From Streptomyces griseus subsp. griseus (GTDB taxonomy: Bacteria > Actinomycetota > Actinomycetes > Streptomycetales > Streptomycetaceae), in contig NZ_JOJE01000087.1 of assembly GCF_000720255.1 (NCBI RefSeq), positions 1-12,680 of the forward strand: DNA of 12,680 nucleotides, given 5' to 3'. The notes beneath the pieces were generated by a model. It did no database searches. It had not been told where the DNA came from and saw only the letters and a list, made by a program, of their open reading frames with translations. The first letter of the stretch is position 1, and each line of letters opens with the position of its first letter. Below, one piece after another: positions 7,005 through 12,680 of this stretch. The position numbers and the translations under genes were made by a program.

Positions 7005-7033
7005 GGGGCAGGCCCGGGGTTCGGGCCTGCCCC
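7005..7033 (-). terminator. Terminator hairpin after the GH59 gene
   Basis: GGGGCAGGCCCG (7005-7016) and CGGGCCTGCCCC (7022-7033) form a perfect 12-bp stem with a 5-base loop, 29 bases past the GH59 stop codon. There is no T run, as is usual for GC-rich actinomycete terminators. Confidence 0.75.
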
Positions 7034-7062
7034 GCTCACGGTCTTGCTCGCTGCTCAGCCGG

Positions 7063-9543
7063 TCAGGCCACCTTCACCAGCTTCCACCGCTGGTTGCTGC
7101 TGCCGTTGGTGAACCACTGGTCGATGGGGGTGTTGTCGGTGGTCCCGGCCTTGTACACGTCGGCCTTGTACCCGTTCGAACGGGACTCGATGGTGTACGT
7201 GCCGCTGCCGGCCGGGACGATCAGCCACTGCTGGCTGATGCTCCCGCTGGGGGTCCCCACCTGCAACTGGGTGCCGGGCCAGGTGGATGCCGCGTTGATG
7301 TCGAGGGCCTTGCCGCTGGTGACACCCGTGACGGTGAGGTAGCCGCCGCTGGTGTAGGCCAGCTTCCACTGCTGGCTGCCGCTGTTCGCGTCGGTCTTCT
7401 GGACAACGGGCGTGCCGTCGCTGGTTCCACCGTTGTAGACGGTGAGCACCTTGCCGCTGCTGAGGCCGACGATCTTGTAGGTGCCGGACAGGTCGCTGAC
7501 CGGCTCGTGGGTGATGGAGAAGTTGGAGTACTCGACGGGGTAGTAGCCGGCCGTGCCCAGGCCGGCCAGGCCCGCGCCGTAGCTCGCGTCGGTGACCGTG
7601 CCGACGGTGTTTCCGTCGATCTTGGCCGTGATGGTGCTGTCCTGGAAGGTCAGGGACAGCTTGTGCCAGGTACCCGTGCCGGGCGCGGTGACGGTACCGC
7701 TGGCGAGGGTGGTCCAGTTCCACGCGTTGTTGCCGGCGGTGTCGGTCTTCAGCAGCGACCAGGACCCGGTGTCGGACAGGCGCAGGTGATAGGCGTTCAT
7801 CCCCCCGGCGCTGAACTTCGTCTGGGTGCCGACACGGCCCAGAAGCTCTGCGGAGCTGCCGCTCTTCTCCAGCAGTACATCGGAGCTGACCGTGTAGTTG
7901 CTCCAGCCGATGTCGCCCATGATGGTGTAGGGCTGGACGGCGTTCGAGGCCGGATACCACCAGATGATCGGCTTCTGCGGTGCCGTCTGGCGCAGGCACT
8001 GGCCGGTGCGGCCCCCGGTGCAGGGGGCGGCCTGGAACGCGCCGTTCATGGAGGCGAAGTACTTCGCCTCCTGCCCCGTGCCGTAGCCGGCGAAGGAGTC
8101 CGAGTACGGCATGGAGAGCCGGTTGCGGGCGGGCGAGGTGGCCGTTCCGGCGCCCTGACCGGTGGTGGTCGTCACGGTGTAGACGTGACCGGGGTCCAGG
8201 GTGAGGGTGTACGTGCCACCGACGGCGGTCAGGTCGGTGTTCTGCACCATACGCGGGGTGGCGCCGCCGGGCTGCGACAGATCGGTGGACCACACGTGCA
8301 GGGTGCCGCCGGGCAGACCTCCTGCCACGTTGAGGGTGACCGTCTGGGACGCGGTGGCGTCCATGGTTTCGAAGACGGTGCTCCAGGCGCTCTTGTCGGG
8401 CGCGGCGTAGCTGACGTAGCTGCCGTTGGCACGGTCGCCGCCGAGATAGCCGGAGGCGGAGTCGAGGTACTTCCAGCCGGGCGAGGTGAACTGCGTGGTC
8501 TGGGCGATGGACCAGGCGGTGCGGGAGACGCTGTAGGCGCCGGACCACGGCTGGTTCGCGGTGACCAGGCCCTGGTCGTGGAAGAAGAGGTTCTGGTAGT
8601 CGGCGGCCAGCAGGGGCCAGTTGATGTACGCGCTCAGCTTGGCGTCGAGGTAGCCGCGGTTGATGGCGCGGGCGACCGGGGCCGCTCCGGTTTCGGCGTT
8701 CTCCGAGCCGTTCTCGCTGGCCCAGAGCTGCTTGCCCAGCGACTGGGCGTCGGCGGAGGAGGAGCAGGTGGTCATCTCGGACGCGTACGTGCAGGGGTAG
8801 TGCGCGCCGACGATGTCCACGGCGTTGTTCAGGGTGCTGTCGGTCTTCATGGCGGTGGCGATGTTCCAGTTGGTCTCATCGCTGCCGACCAGCTTGGTCG
8901 AGGTGTAGCCGTTCGCCGCCAGGGCGGACTTGAGCTGCTCGTAGAAGCCGGCGTTGTACGTCTTCTCGTTCCGGCCGCCGATGTAGTCGATGGTCAGGCC
9001 GTGCTGTTTGGCGCAGCCCAGCCAGTCGATCAGGTAGTTGATCCCGTCCGTCGAGTAGAAGCTGCCGTTTCCGATCCAACCGGGGGCGCCCCAGGCCAGG
9101 GCGAAGAGCTTGATGCCGGGGTTACGGGCCTTGGCCTGCTCCATCATCCACCACTCGTAGCCCGCGTTGCAGTCGATCTCGCCCCTCGCGTGCTCGAAGC
9201 TGGCCTCGGAACCGTCGGTGGAGTTGGTGTCGCCGCCGATCTCGACCTTGAGGATCTGCAGGGCCGCGCCGTAACCGGGCTTGAACAGGTAGTCCAGCAC
9301 CTGGCTGCGCTGGGTGGCCGGGTAGTCGAACAGCAGGCGGCTGTTGCCGCCGCCACCGCTGATCGCTCCGACACCGTCGAAGGTGCGGCCGCCGCTGGCG
9401 CCGTCCACGGTGATCGCCGTGTCGGTGGCGGCATACGCCGGCGACACGGCTCGGCCGGTCAGCAGGGCCAGTGCCATGAGTAGGGCGGCCAGGGCCGCCA
9501 ACCGTCTGATGTGCCTGTCAGGCAGGCTCAAAGCATTGTGCAC
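7063..9543 (-). CDS. Secreted GH59 galactocerebrosidase-like glycosidase with C-terminal ricin-type lectin domain
   Basis: Extracellular glycosidase of 826 residues, predicted to cleave terminal beta-galactosyl bonds by analogy with GH59. I chose the GTG at 9543 because AAGGAAGG lies 5 bases upstream and a signal peptide follows directly (core LAALAALLMALALL, cleavage after AYA near residue 38). The catalytic domain begins RTFDGVGAISGGGGNSRLL and LFKPGYGAALQILKVEIGGD, closely matching vertebrate galactosylceramidase. The expected acid/base is Glu193 (YIGGRNEKTYN) and the nucleophile Glu277 (LWASENG). A beta-sandwich follows to about residue 480, then a lectin-like domain resembling the galactosylceramidase C-terminus (to about 690). 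A ricin-B type module with QQWKL, QQWLI and QRWKL repeats completes the protein. The natural substrate is unknown; galactan side chains or glycolipids are options. It shares a promoter/operator with the beta-helix gene. Confidence 0.92.
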   Translation of the reverse strand: MHNALSLPDRHIRRLAALAALLMALALLTGRAVSPAYAATDTAITVDGASGGRTFDGVGAISGGGGNSRLLFDYPATQRSQVLDYLFKPGYGAALQILKVEIGGDTNSTDGSEASFEHARGEIDCNAGYEWWMMEQAKARNPGIKLFALAWGAPGWIGNGSFYSTDGINYLIDWLGCAKQHGLTIDYIGGRNEKTYNAGFYEQLKSALAANGYTSTKLVGSDETNWNIATAMKTDSTLNNAVDIVGAHYPCTYASEMTTCSSSADAQSLGKQLWASENGSENAETGAAPVARAINRGYLDAKLSAYINWPLLAADYQNLFFHDQGLVTANQPWSGAYSVSRTAWSIAQTTQFTSPGWKYLDSASGYLGGDRANGSYVSYAAPDKSAWSTVFETMDATASQTVTLNVAGGLPGGTLHVWSTDLSQPGGATPRMVQNTDLTAVGGTYTLTLDPGHVYTVTTTTGQGAGTATSPARNRLSMPYSDSFAGYGTGQEAKYFASMNGAFQAAPCTGGRTGQCLRQTAPQKPIIWWYPASNAVQPYTIMGDIGWSNYTVSSDVLLEKSGSSAELLGRVGTQTKFSAGGMNAYHLRLSDTGSWSLLKTDTAGNNAWNWTTLASGTVTAPGTGTWHKLSLTFQDSTITAKIDGNTVGTVTDASYGAGLAGLGTAGYYPVEYSNFSITHEPVSDLSGTYKIVGLSSGKVLTVYNGGTSDGTPVVQKTDANSGSQQWKLAYTSGGYLTVTGVTSGKALDINAASTWPGTQLQVGTPSGSISQQWLIVPAGSGTYTIESRSNGYKADVYKAGTTDNTPIDQWFTNGSSNQRWKLVKVA

Positions 9544-9665
9544 GGGGGCCTTCCTTGGGGGCGGTGCGGGTGTGTGACTTGCACTGAGACGCGGTCCTGG
9601 ACCCTGTTGCGTGGGACCGCGCGTCCGGCAGGGGCCAAGCTGGGGAGGTCGTACTCGCATTGGGC

Positions 9666-9692
9666 TTGATCGGTCGACTTCACACCGATCAA
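9666..9692. repeat. Inverted repeat in the GH59 leader
   Basis: TTGATCGGT (9666-9674) and ACCGATCAA (9684-9692) form a perfect 9-bp stem with a 9-base loop, within the roughly 220-base leader between the GH59 promoter and its GTG. It could be an RNA hairpin affecting expression or a second protein-binding site. The rest of 9544-9758 shows nothing recognisable apart from the ribosome binding site. Confidence 0.5.
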
Positions 9693-9758
9693 CCACGGGG
9701 ACGCCGAGGCAGCTCGGGCAACTGCTGGAGTTTGCCGAAAGCCCAGATGTCTGTACTC

Positions 9759-9819
9759 GGAAACGTTAGGGAAATCGTATTCCGCGGGCAGTGTGGCCGT
9801 CTGTGACCGAAGGCGTCAA
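9759..9819 (-). promoter_or_regulatory. Promoter and LacI-type operator of the GH59 gene
   Basis: On the minus strand TTGACG (9819-9814), 18 bases, then CACACT (9795-9790) form a possible promoter. Six bases below lies GGAATACGATTTCC (9783-9770), a palindrome with a central CG that differs from the beta-helix gene's site at one position. A second related element, CCTAACGTTTCC (9770-9759), adjoins it. The match to 6890-6937 indicates co-regulation, probably by a LacI-family repressor. Confidence 0.65.
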
Positions 9820-9898
9820 GGGTTTGTGCAGGGGTTCCTGGAGGTCCTGCGTGCGTCGGCCCTCCCTCCACCGGGCCGCACCCCGGCTGAGGGGCGGT

Positions 9899-10933
9899 TC
9901 AGGCCACGCGGGTCGTCGTGCTGTCGCGCACCACGACCTGGCCGCGCATCATCAAGTGCTCCTTTTCCGCACGAGCCCTGAGTGCCAGGCGGACCGCTTC
10001 GGCACCCGCCTGTGCCAGCGGCAACGACACGGTCGTCAGCCGCGGTGTCACGTCGGTCGCGAGTTCGATGTCGTCGAAACCGGTCAGCGAGACGTCCGCC
10101 GGCACCGCCACTCCGGCAGCCCGGAAGGCGGACATCGCACCGATGGCGATGGTGTCGTTGGCTGCGAGCACCGCATGGGACGGCTTCAGCCCTTCGGCGA
10201 CCAGCCTCTGCGCCGCGTCGAATCCCCCTTGGCGGCTCACCGCACCATGCGAGATCCGGATGTGTCGCTCCTCGACACCGCCGTCGCGGAGCCCGGCCAT
10301 GAAGCCCGCGGTGCGGGCGGATACGTTTCCCCGCCCGCGGGCGCCGGCCAGGATCGTCACGTGCCGATGCCCCAACTCGGCGATGTGATGGGCGAGTTCC
10401 TTTGCGGAGCCGTAGTTGTCGAAACTGATGGAGTCGAACGGCATGTCGGTGTCGCCGACGATCACCACCCGGCCGCCCTCGCGTTCGTAGCCGAGCAGCT
10501 CGTCGAGCAGGCGCCCGTCGAGCGCGTTCGCGTCGAGGCGGCTGGAGGTCAGGATGAGCGCACGGGGCCGGAGGGCACGCTGGAGCCGGACGGTTTGCAG
10601 CTGGCGCGCGGCGGTGCCGTGGGTCGACGAGACGGTCACGAACGCACCGGCGTCGCGCGCCTGCCGTTCCATCGCCGCGGCGACCATGCCCATCGATGGG
10701 GTCGTGAGGTCGTCGCCGACGACCGCGATCGCGTCGTTCGCCCGCCGCATCGCCCGGGCCGAGGCGTCCGCGCTGTAGCGCAACGCAGCCGCAGCGGCGA
10801 GGACCCGCTGCCGGTATTCCGCCGCGACCGTCCGGGAACTGCCGCCCAGGACTCGTGACGCAGTCGGCACCGACACACCGGCAGCCGCCGCCACATCACG
10901 CAGAGTGACTGTCGGTCTGGCTGGATGAGGCAT
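9899..10933 (-). CDS. LacI/GalR-family transcriptional regulator (next to the GH59 gene)
   Basis: Cytoplasmic repressor-type protein of 344 residues. I chose the ATG at 10933, which has GGAGGG 9 bases upstream and puts the helix-turn-helix (TVTLRDVAAAAGVSVPTASR) directly at the N-terminus. The hinge region is DASARAMRRAND, again with Met where LacI has the intercalating Leu. The sensing domain includes RPRALILTSSRLD, SISFDNYGSAKELAHHIAEL, AANDTIAIGAMSAF and DVSLTGFDDIELATDVTPRL. It is collinear with the divergent regulator at 11158, so the two look like a duplicated pair. It is transcribed toward the GH59 gene but with its own leader; the GH59 promoter lies between. It is the leading candidate to bind the shared GGAAAWCGTATTCC sites, by position only. 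Confidence 0.93.
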   Translation of the reverse strand: MPHPARPTVTLRDVAAAAGVSVPTASRVLGGSSRTVAAEYRQRVLAAAAALRYSADASARAMRRANDAIAVVGDDLTTPSMGMVAAAMERQARDAGAFVTVSSTHGTAARQLQTVRLQRALRPRALILTSSRLDANALDGRLLDELLGYEREGGRVVIVGDTDMPFDSISFDNYGSAKELAHHIAELGHRHVTILAGARGRGNVSARTAGFMAGLRDGGVEERHIRISHGAVSRQGGFDAAQRLVAEGLKPSHAVLAANDTIAIGAMSAFRAAGVAVPADVSLTGFDDIELATDVTPRLTTVSLPLAQAGAEAVRLALRARAEKEHLMMRGQVVVRDSTTTRVA

Positions 10934-10983
10934 CGTGCCGTTCCCTCCCGCTTGACGAGGCGAGCCGCCGTGGACGGTATCCG

Positions 10984-10989
10984 AGAATA
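10984..10989 (-). promoter_or_regulatory. Possible -10 element of the leftward LacI gene
   Basis: TATTCT on the minus strand, about 50 bases before the ATG at 10933, is the only reasonable -10 in the leader. No good -35 is seen 17-18 bases upstream. TATCCG occurs nearby in the same orientation at about 10978, 10988 and 11066, which may be part of a regulatory site. Confidence 0.3.
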
Positions 10990-11144
10990 TCCGTGGCCGG
11001 CCCTCTACGAGATACGGACGGTTTCGCCGATCGTGGTTCCGCAACGGCGCGCGCCCAGGGTGACATATCCGAAGGCGCGAGCGTTCTGCCGTGGAGTGAC
11101 CTTCCGTGATCACCCCGCACTCCAAGCGGCTGTGCGGCTCGGTG

Positions 11145-11150
11145 CACAAT
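11145..11150 (+). promoter_or_regulatory. -10 element suggesting a leaderless transcript
   Basis: CACAAT lies 7 bases before the ATG at 11158, the spacing seen for leaderless actinomycete messages. No ribosome binding site is present before this ATG. The -35 region (around 11121-11127) is poor. Confidence 0.35.
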
Positions 11151-11157
11151 ATGCGGC

Positions 11158-12231
11158 ATGGAAGATGGGTCGGCAGCGCCTCCTCCGCCCCCCAGCGGGA
11201 AGTCCGTGTCCGGGGAGCGCCAGGCGACCCTGCGTGATGTGGCGCGGGCGGCGGGCGTCTCGCAGGCCACCGCGTCGCGCGTGCTCAATGGCAGCATCCG
11301 GAACGTTCGGCAGGAGAACGCCGCCCGTGTGCTCGCCGCAGCCGCTGAGCTCGACTACACGCCGCACCTGTCCGCTCAGGCGATCGCGCGGGGCTCGACC
11401 AACACCGCCGCGCTGGTCGTCAACGGTGTCGACGACCCGTACTTCTCCTCCATCGCGGGAGGGGTGACGCAGGCGGCGAAGGCCGCGGGACTCATCGTCA
11501 CCATGGCGGTCGCGGACCGCTCCCCCGAGCGGGAACTGCAGATCGTCAGGACCCTGCGCGGCATGCGGCCCCGCGCCATCATCCTGACCGGCAGCCGCAT
11601 CGAGGGCACCGACACCCGAGCCCCCCTCGTCGAGGAACTCGACGCCTACCGGGAAGCGGGCGGCAGCGTGGTTCTGATCAGCCGGCACGACCTGCCGTTC
11701 CACACCGTCAGCATCGACAACTACGGTGGAGCGCGGCAGCTCGCCCGTGCGCTGGTCGGCCTTGGCTACCGTCGGTTCGCGGTGGTCCGCGCAGGCGCCG
11801 GACTCAAGACGTCCCGTGATCGGTGCGACGGCTTCGTGGAGGGCCTTCGCGAGTTCAACATCGACGTGGACGAGCGGTACGTGGTCGAAGCCGAGTTCAG
11901 CCGCCGAGGCGGCTGTGCGGCCGCCCGCGAGCTCGTCCGAAGGGGCCTGGCCGGCGCCGAACTCGTCTTCGCCGTCAACGACGTCATGGCGATCGGCGTC
12001 ATGACCGCCTTTCGCGACGTCGGGCTGGTCCCCGGCCAGGACGTCGCCGTCGCCGGCTTCGACGACATCGGCCCAGCGGTGGACGTCCACCCGGCGCTGA
12101 CCACCGTGACCGTACCCCTGCACCAGGTCGGGCTCCGCGCGATGGAACTCGCGCTCTCCGACGACGATGCCACGCGGATCGTACCGGTCTCCACGAACGT
12201 CGTCCTGCGGGACAGCACACCCCGTCGATAA
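11158..12231 (+). CDS. LacI/GalR-family transcriptional regulator (divergent paralog)
   Basis: Cytoplasmic repressor-type protein of 357 residues from the ATG at 11158. The helix-turn-helix starts at about residue 23 (ATLRDVARAAGVSQATASRV), and the hinge is HLSAQAIARGSTN with Ile at the usual Leu position. The sugar-sensing domain shows RPRAIILTGSRIEG, VSIDNYGGARQLARALVGLG, AVNDVMAIGVMTAF and VAVAGFDDIGPAVDVHPALT, collinear with the divergent neighbour. The ATG has no ribosome binding site but CACAAT lies 7 bases before it, so the message may be leaderless. A GTG at 11206 behind GGGAAG is the alternative; it would remove a proline-rich N-terminus (AAPPPPPSG) and give the usual family layout. 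Two hairpins follow the stop. Targets are unknown; likely itself, its neighbour or the local sugar genes. Confidence 0.92.
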   Translation: MEDGSAAPPPPPSGKSVSGERQATLRDVARAAGVSQATASRVLNGSIRNVRQENAARVLAAAAELDYTPHLSAQAIARGSTNTAALVVNGVDDPYFSSIAGGVTQAAKAAGLIVTMAVADRSPERELQIVRTLRGMRPRAIILTGSRIEGTDTRAPLVEELDAYREAGGSVVLISRHDLPFHTVSIDNYGGARQLARALVGLGYRRFAVVRAGAGLKTSRDRCDGFVEGLREFNIDVDERYVVEAEFSRRGGCAAARELVRRGLAGAELVFAVNDVMAIGVMTAFRDVGLVPGQDVAVAGFDDIGPAVDVHPALTTVTVPLHQVGLRAMELALSDDDATRIVPVSTNVVLRDSTPRR

Positions 12232-12238
12232 CACGCGC

Positions 12239-12263
12239 GACCTGGGATTTACGGACCCAGGTC
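12239..12263 (+). terminator. Terminator hairpin after the rightward LacI gene
   Basis: GACCTGGG (12239-12246) and CCCAGGTC (12256-12263) form a perfect 8-bp stem with a 9-base loop, 7 bases after the stop codon. Confidence 0.65.
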
Positions 12264-12321
12264 CGCACCGTTTCGGCCGCACGTGCGGTTGTCCAGGCTC
12301 GTGATCAGCGATCGGACACGT

Positions 12322-12346
12322 CGGCCCCGTCCGCCTGACGGGGCCG
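12322..12346. terminator. GC-rich hairpin, probable terminator for the HxlR-type gene
   Basis: CGGCCCCGT (12322-12330) and ACGGGGCCG (12338-12346) form a perfect 9-bp stem with a 7-base loop. It lies between the two convergent regulator genes, so it may serve either one. Apart from the two hairpins, 12232-12478 shows nothing recognisable. Confidence 0.55.
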
Positions 12347-12478
12347 CACACCGGTCGCGTCAGCGCATGGGGTACACAAGACTTGTCGAGTACTGAGCTC
12401 CGCACGCAGTTCATGCTGGTCAGGGCGCTGACTCATACGGCGGAAGCACGGTGACGTGTGCACACCGAGCCTGCCTTT

Positions 12479-12680
12479 TCAGGGCTTCGGGTCGGTGGTG
12501 TGGGCGTGTCGGTGGTGGGCGTAGTCGCCGGTGTGCTGTTCGGCCCAGTCCTGCAGGTGCTGCAGTGCGGCGGTGACGCCCCGGGCGAGATCGGTCAGGT
12601 CGTACTGCACCGTCGGCGGGCGGCTGGTGTGCACGGTGCGGGTGATCAGTCCGCCGGTTTCGAGGTCGCGCAGGGTCTGC
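12479..12680 (-). CDS. HxlR-family transcriptional regulator, C-terminal part (5' end outside window)
   Basis: The last 66 codons of a winged-helix regulator. The visible part begins QTLRDLETGGLITRTVHTSR, then PPTVQYDLTDLARGVTAALQ, which matches the wing and following helix of HxlR proteins (usual form TLRELEADGLVxRxVxxxxPxxVEYxLT). The last helix (LQHLQDWAEQHTGDYAHHRH) is followed by a short His-rich tail and TGA at 12481-12479. HxlR proteins usually have 110-150 residues, so about half is missing beyond the right edge. They are small dimeric regulators, often of redox or aldehyde responses; the target here is unknown and a link to the sugar genes is not supported. Confidence 0.85.
   Translation of the reverse strand, partial: QTLRDLETGGLITRTVHTSRPPTVQYDLTDLARGVTAALQHLQDWAEQHTGDYAHHRHAHTTDPKP

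Noticed and set aside
6946..9483. 845-codon plus-strand open frame opposite the GH59 gene
   Set aside because: The minus strand encodes a clear GH59 enzyme with catalytic motifs; the opposite frame has no recognisable motifs and is rich in Gly, Val and Arg from reversed codons.
9544..9696. N-terminal extension of the GH59 protein
   Set aside because: The extension is Pro/Arg-rich and would bury the signal peptide; GTG at 9543 has AAGGAAGG 5 bases upstream.
10977..11072. TATCCG repeats between the divergent LacI genes as a formal operator array
   Set aside because: Only a 6-bp core repeats, spacing is irregular, and no palindrome with a central CG was found, so I noted it but did not call operators.
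10934..11149. N-terminal extension of the leftward LacI gene
   Set aside because: It would place about 70 unrelated residues before the helix-turn-helix, which normally sits at the very N-terminus, and it spans the whole divergent promoter region.
11110..12414. Long minus-strand open frame opposite the rightward LacI gene
   Set aside because: The plus strand has complete LacI-family domains over the same bases; the minus frame is a codon-bias shadow.
1..12680. CRISPR array, tRNA or rRNA genes, attachment sites
   Set aside because: No regularly spaced direct repeats, no tRNA-like cloverleaf or conserved rRNA stretches, and no duplicated attachment sequence were seen by eye.

Overview
The window looks like accessory chromosomal DNA from a high-GC actinomycete, most likely Streptomyces or a close relative. 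GC content is very high, third codon positions are almost always G or C, GTG starts behind AAGGAGG-type ribosome binding sites are common, and the gene families are typical of soil actinomycetes. The species cannot be read from the sequence.

Layout, left to right. (a) 1-2793: two ABC sugar-transporter permeases (MalG-type, cut by the window edge, and MalF-type) run leftward, divergent from a LacI-family repressor gene. A 17-bp sequence occurs twice in inverted orientation between them and covers the permease promoter. (b) 2794-3131: no intact gene; it holds a hairpin and a decayed 3' fragment of an IS5-type transposase. (c) 3132-4617: a cupin protein (-) and an SGNH hydrolase (+) diverge from a short intergenic region carrying another LacI-type palindrome. 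A 46-bp perfect palindrome ends the SGNH gene and faces the next one. (d) 4692-6588: a secreted parallel beta-helix protein (-), broken by a frameshift and probably by an internal deletion. (e) 7063-9543: a large secreted GH59 galactocerebrosidase-like glycosidase (-) with a C-terminal ricin-type lectin module. (f) 9899-12231: two paralogous, divergently transcribed LacI-family regulators. (g) 12479-12680: the 3' part of an HxlR-type regulator (-), cut by the right edge.

How the parts fit (inference): this resembles a glycan-utilisation locus. Secreted enzymes (GH59 and, when intact, the beta-helix protein) would cut a galactose-containing glycan outside the cell, the ABC permeases would import the products, and the cytoplasmic SGNH hydrolase and cupin protein would process them, under several LacI-type repressors. 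The best support in the sequence is regulatory. The beta-helix and GH59 genes share a matching upstream block (TTGACG, 18 bp, CACMCT, then GGAAAWCGTATTCC), so they probably answer to the same repressor, plausibly one of the two LacI genes next door. The substrate is not determined. No substrate-binding protein or transporter ATPase is visible in the window.
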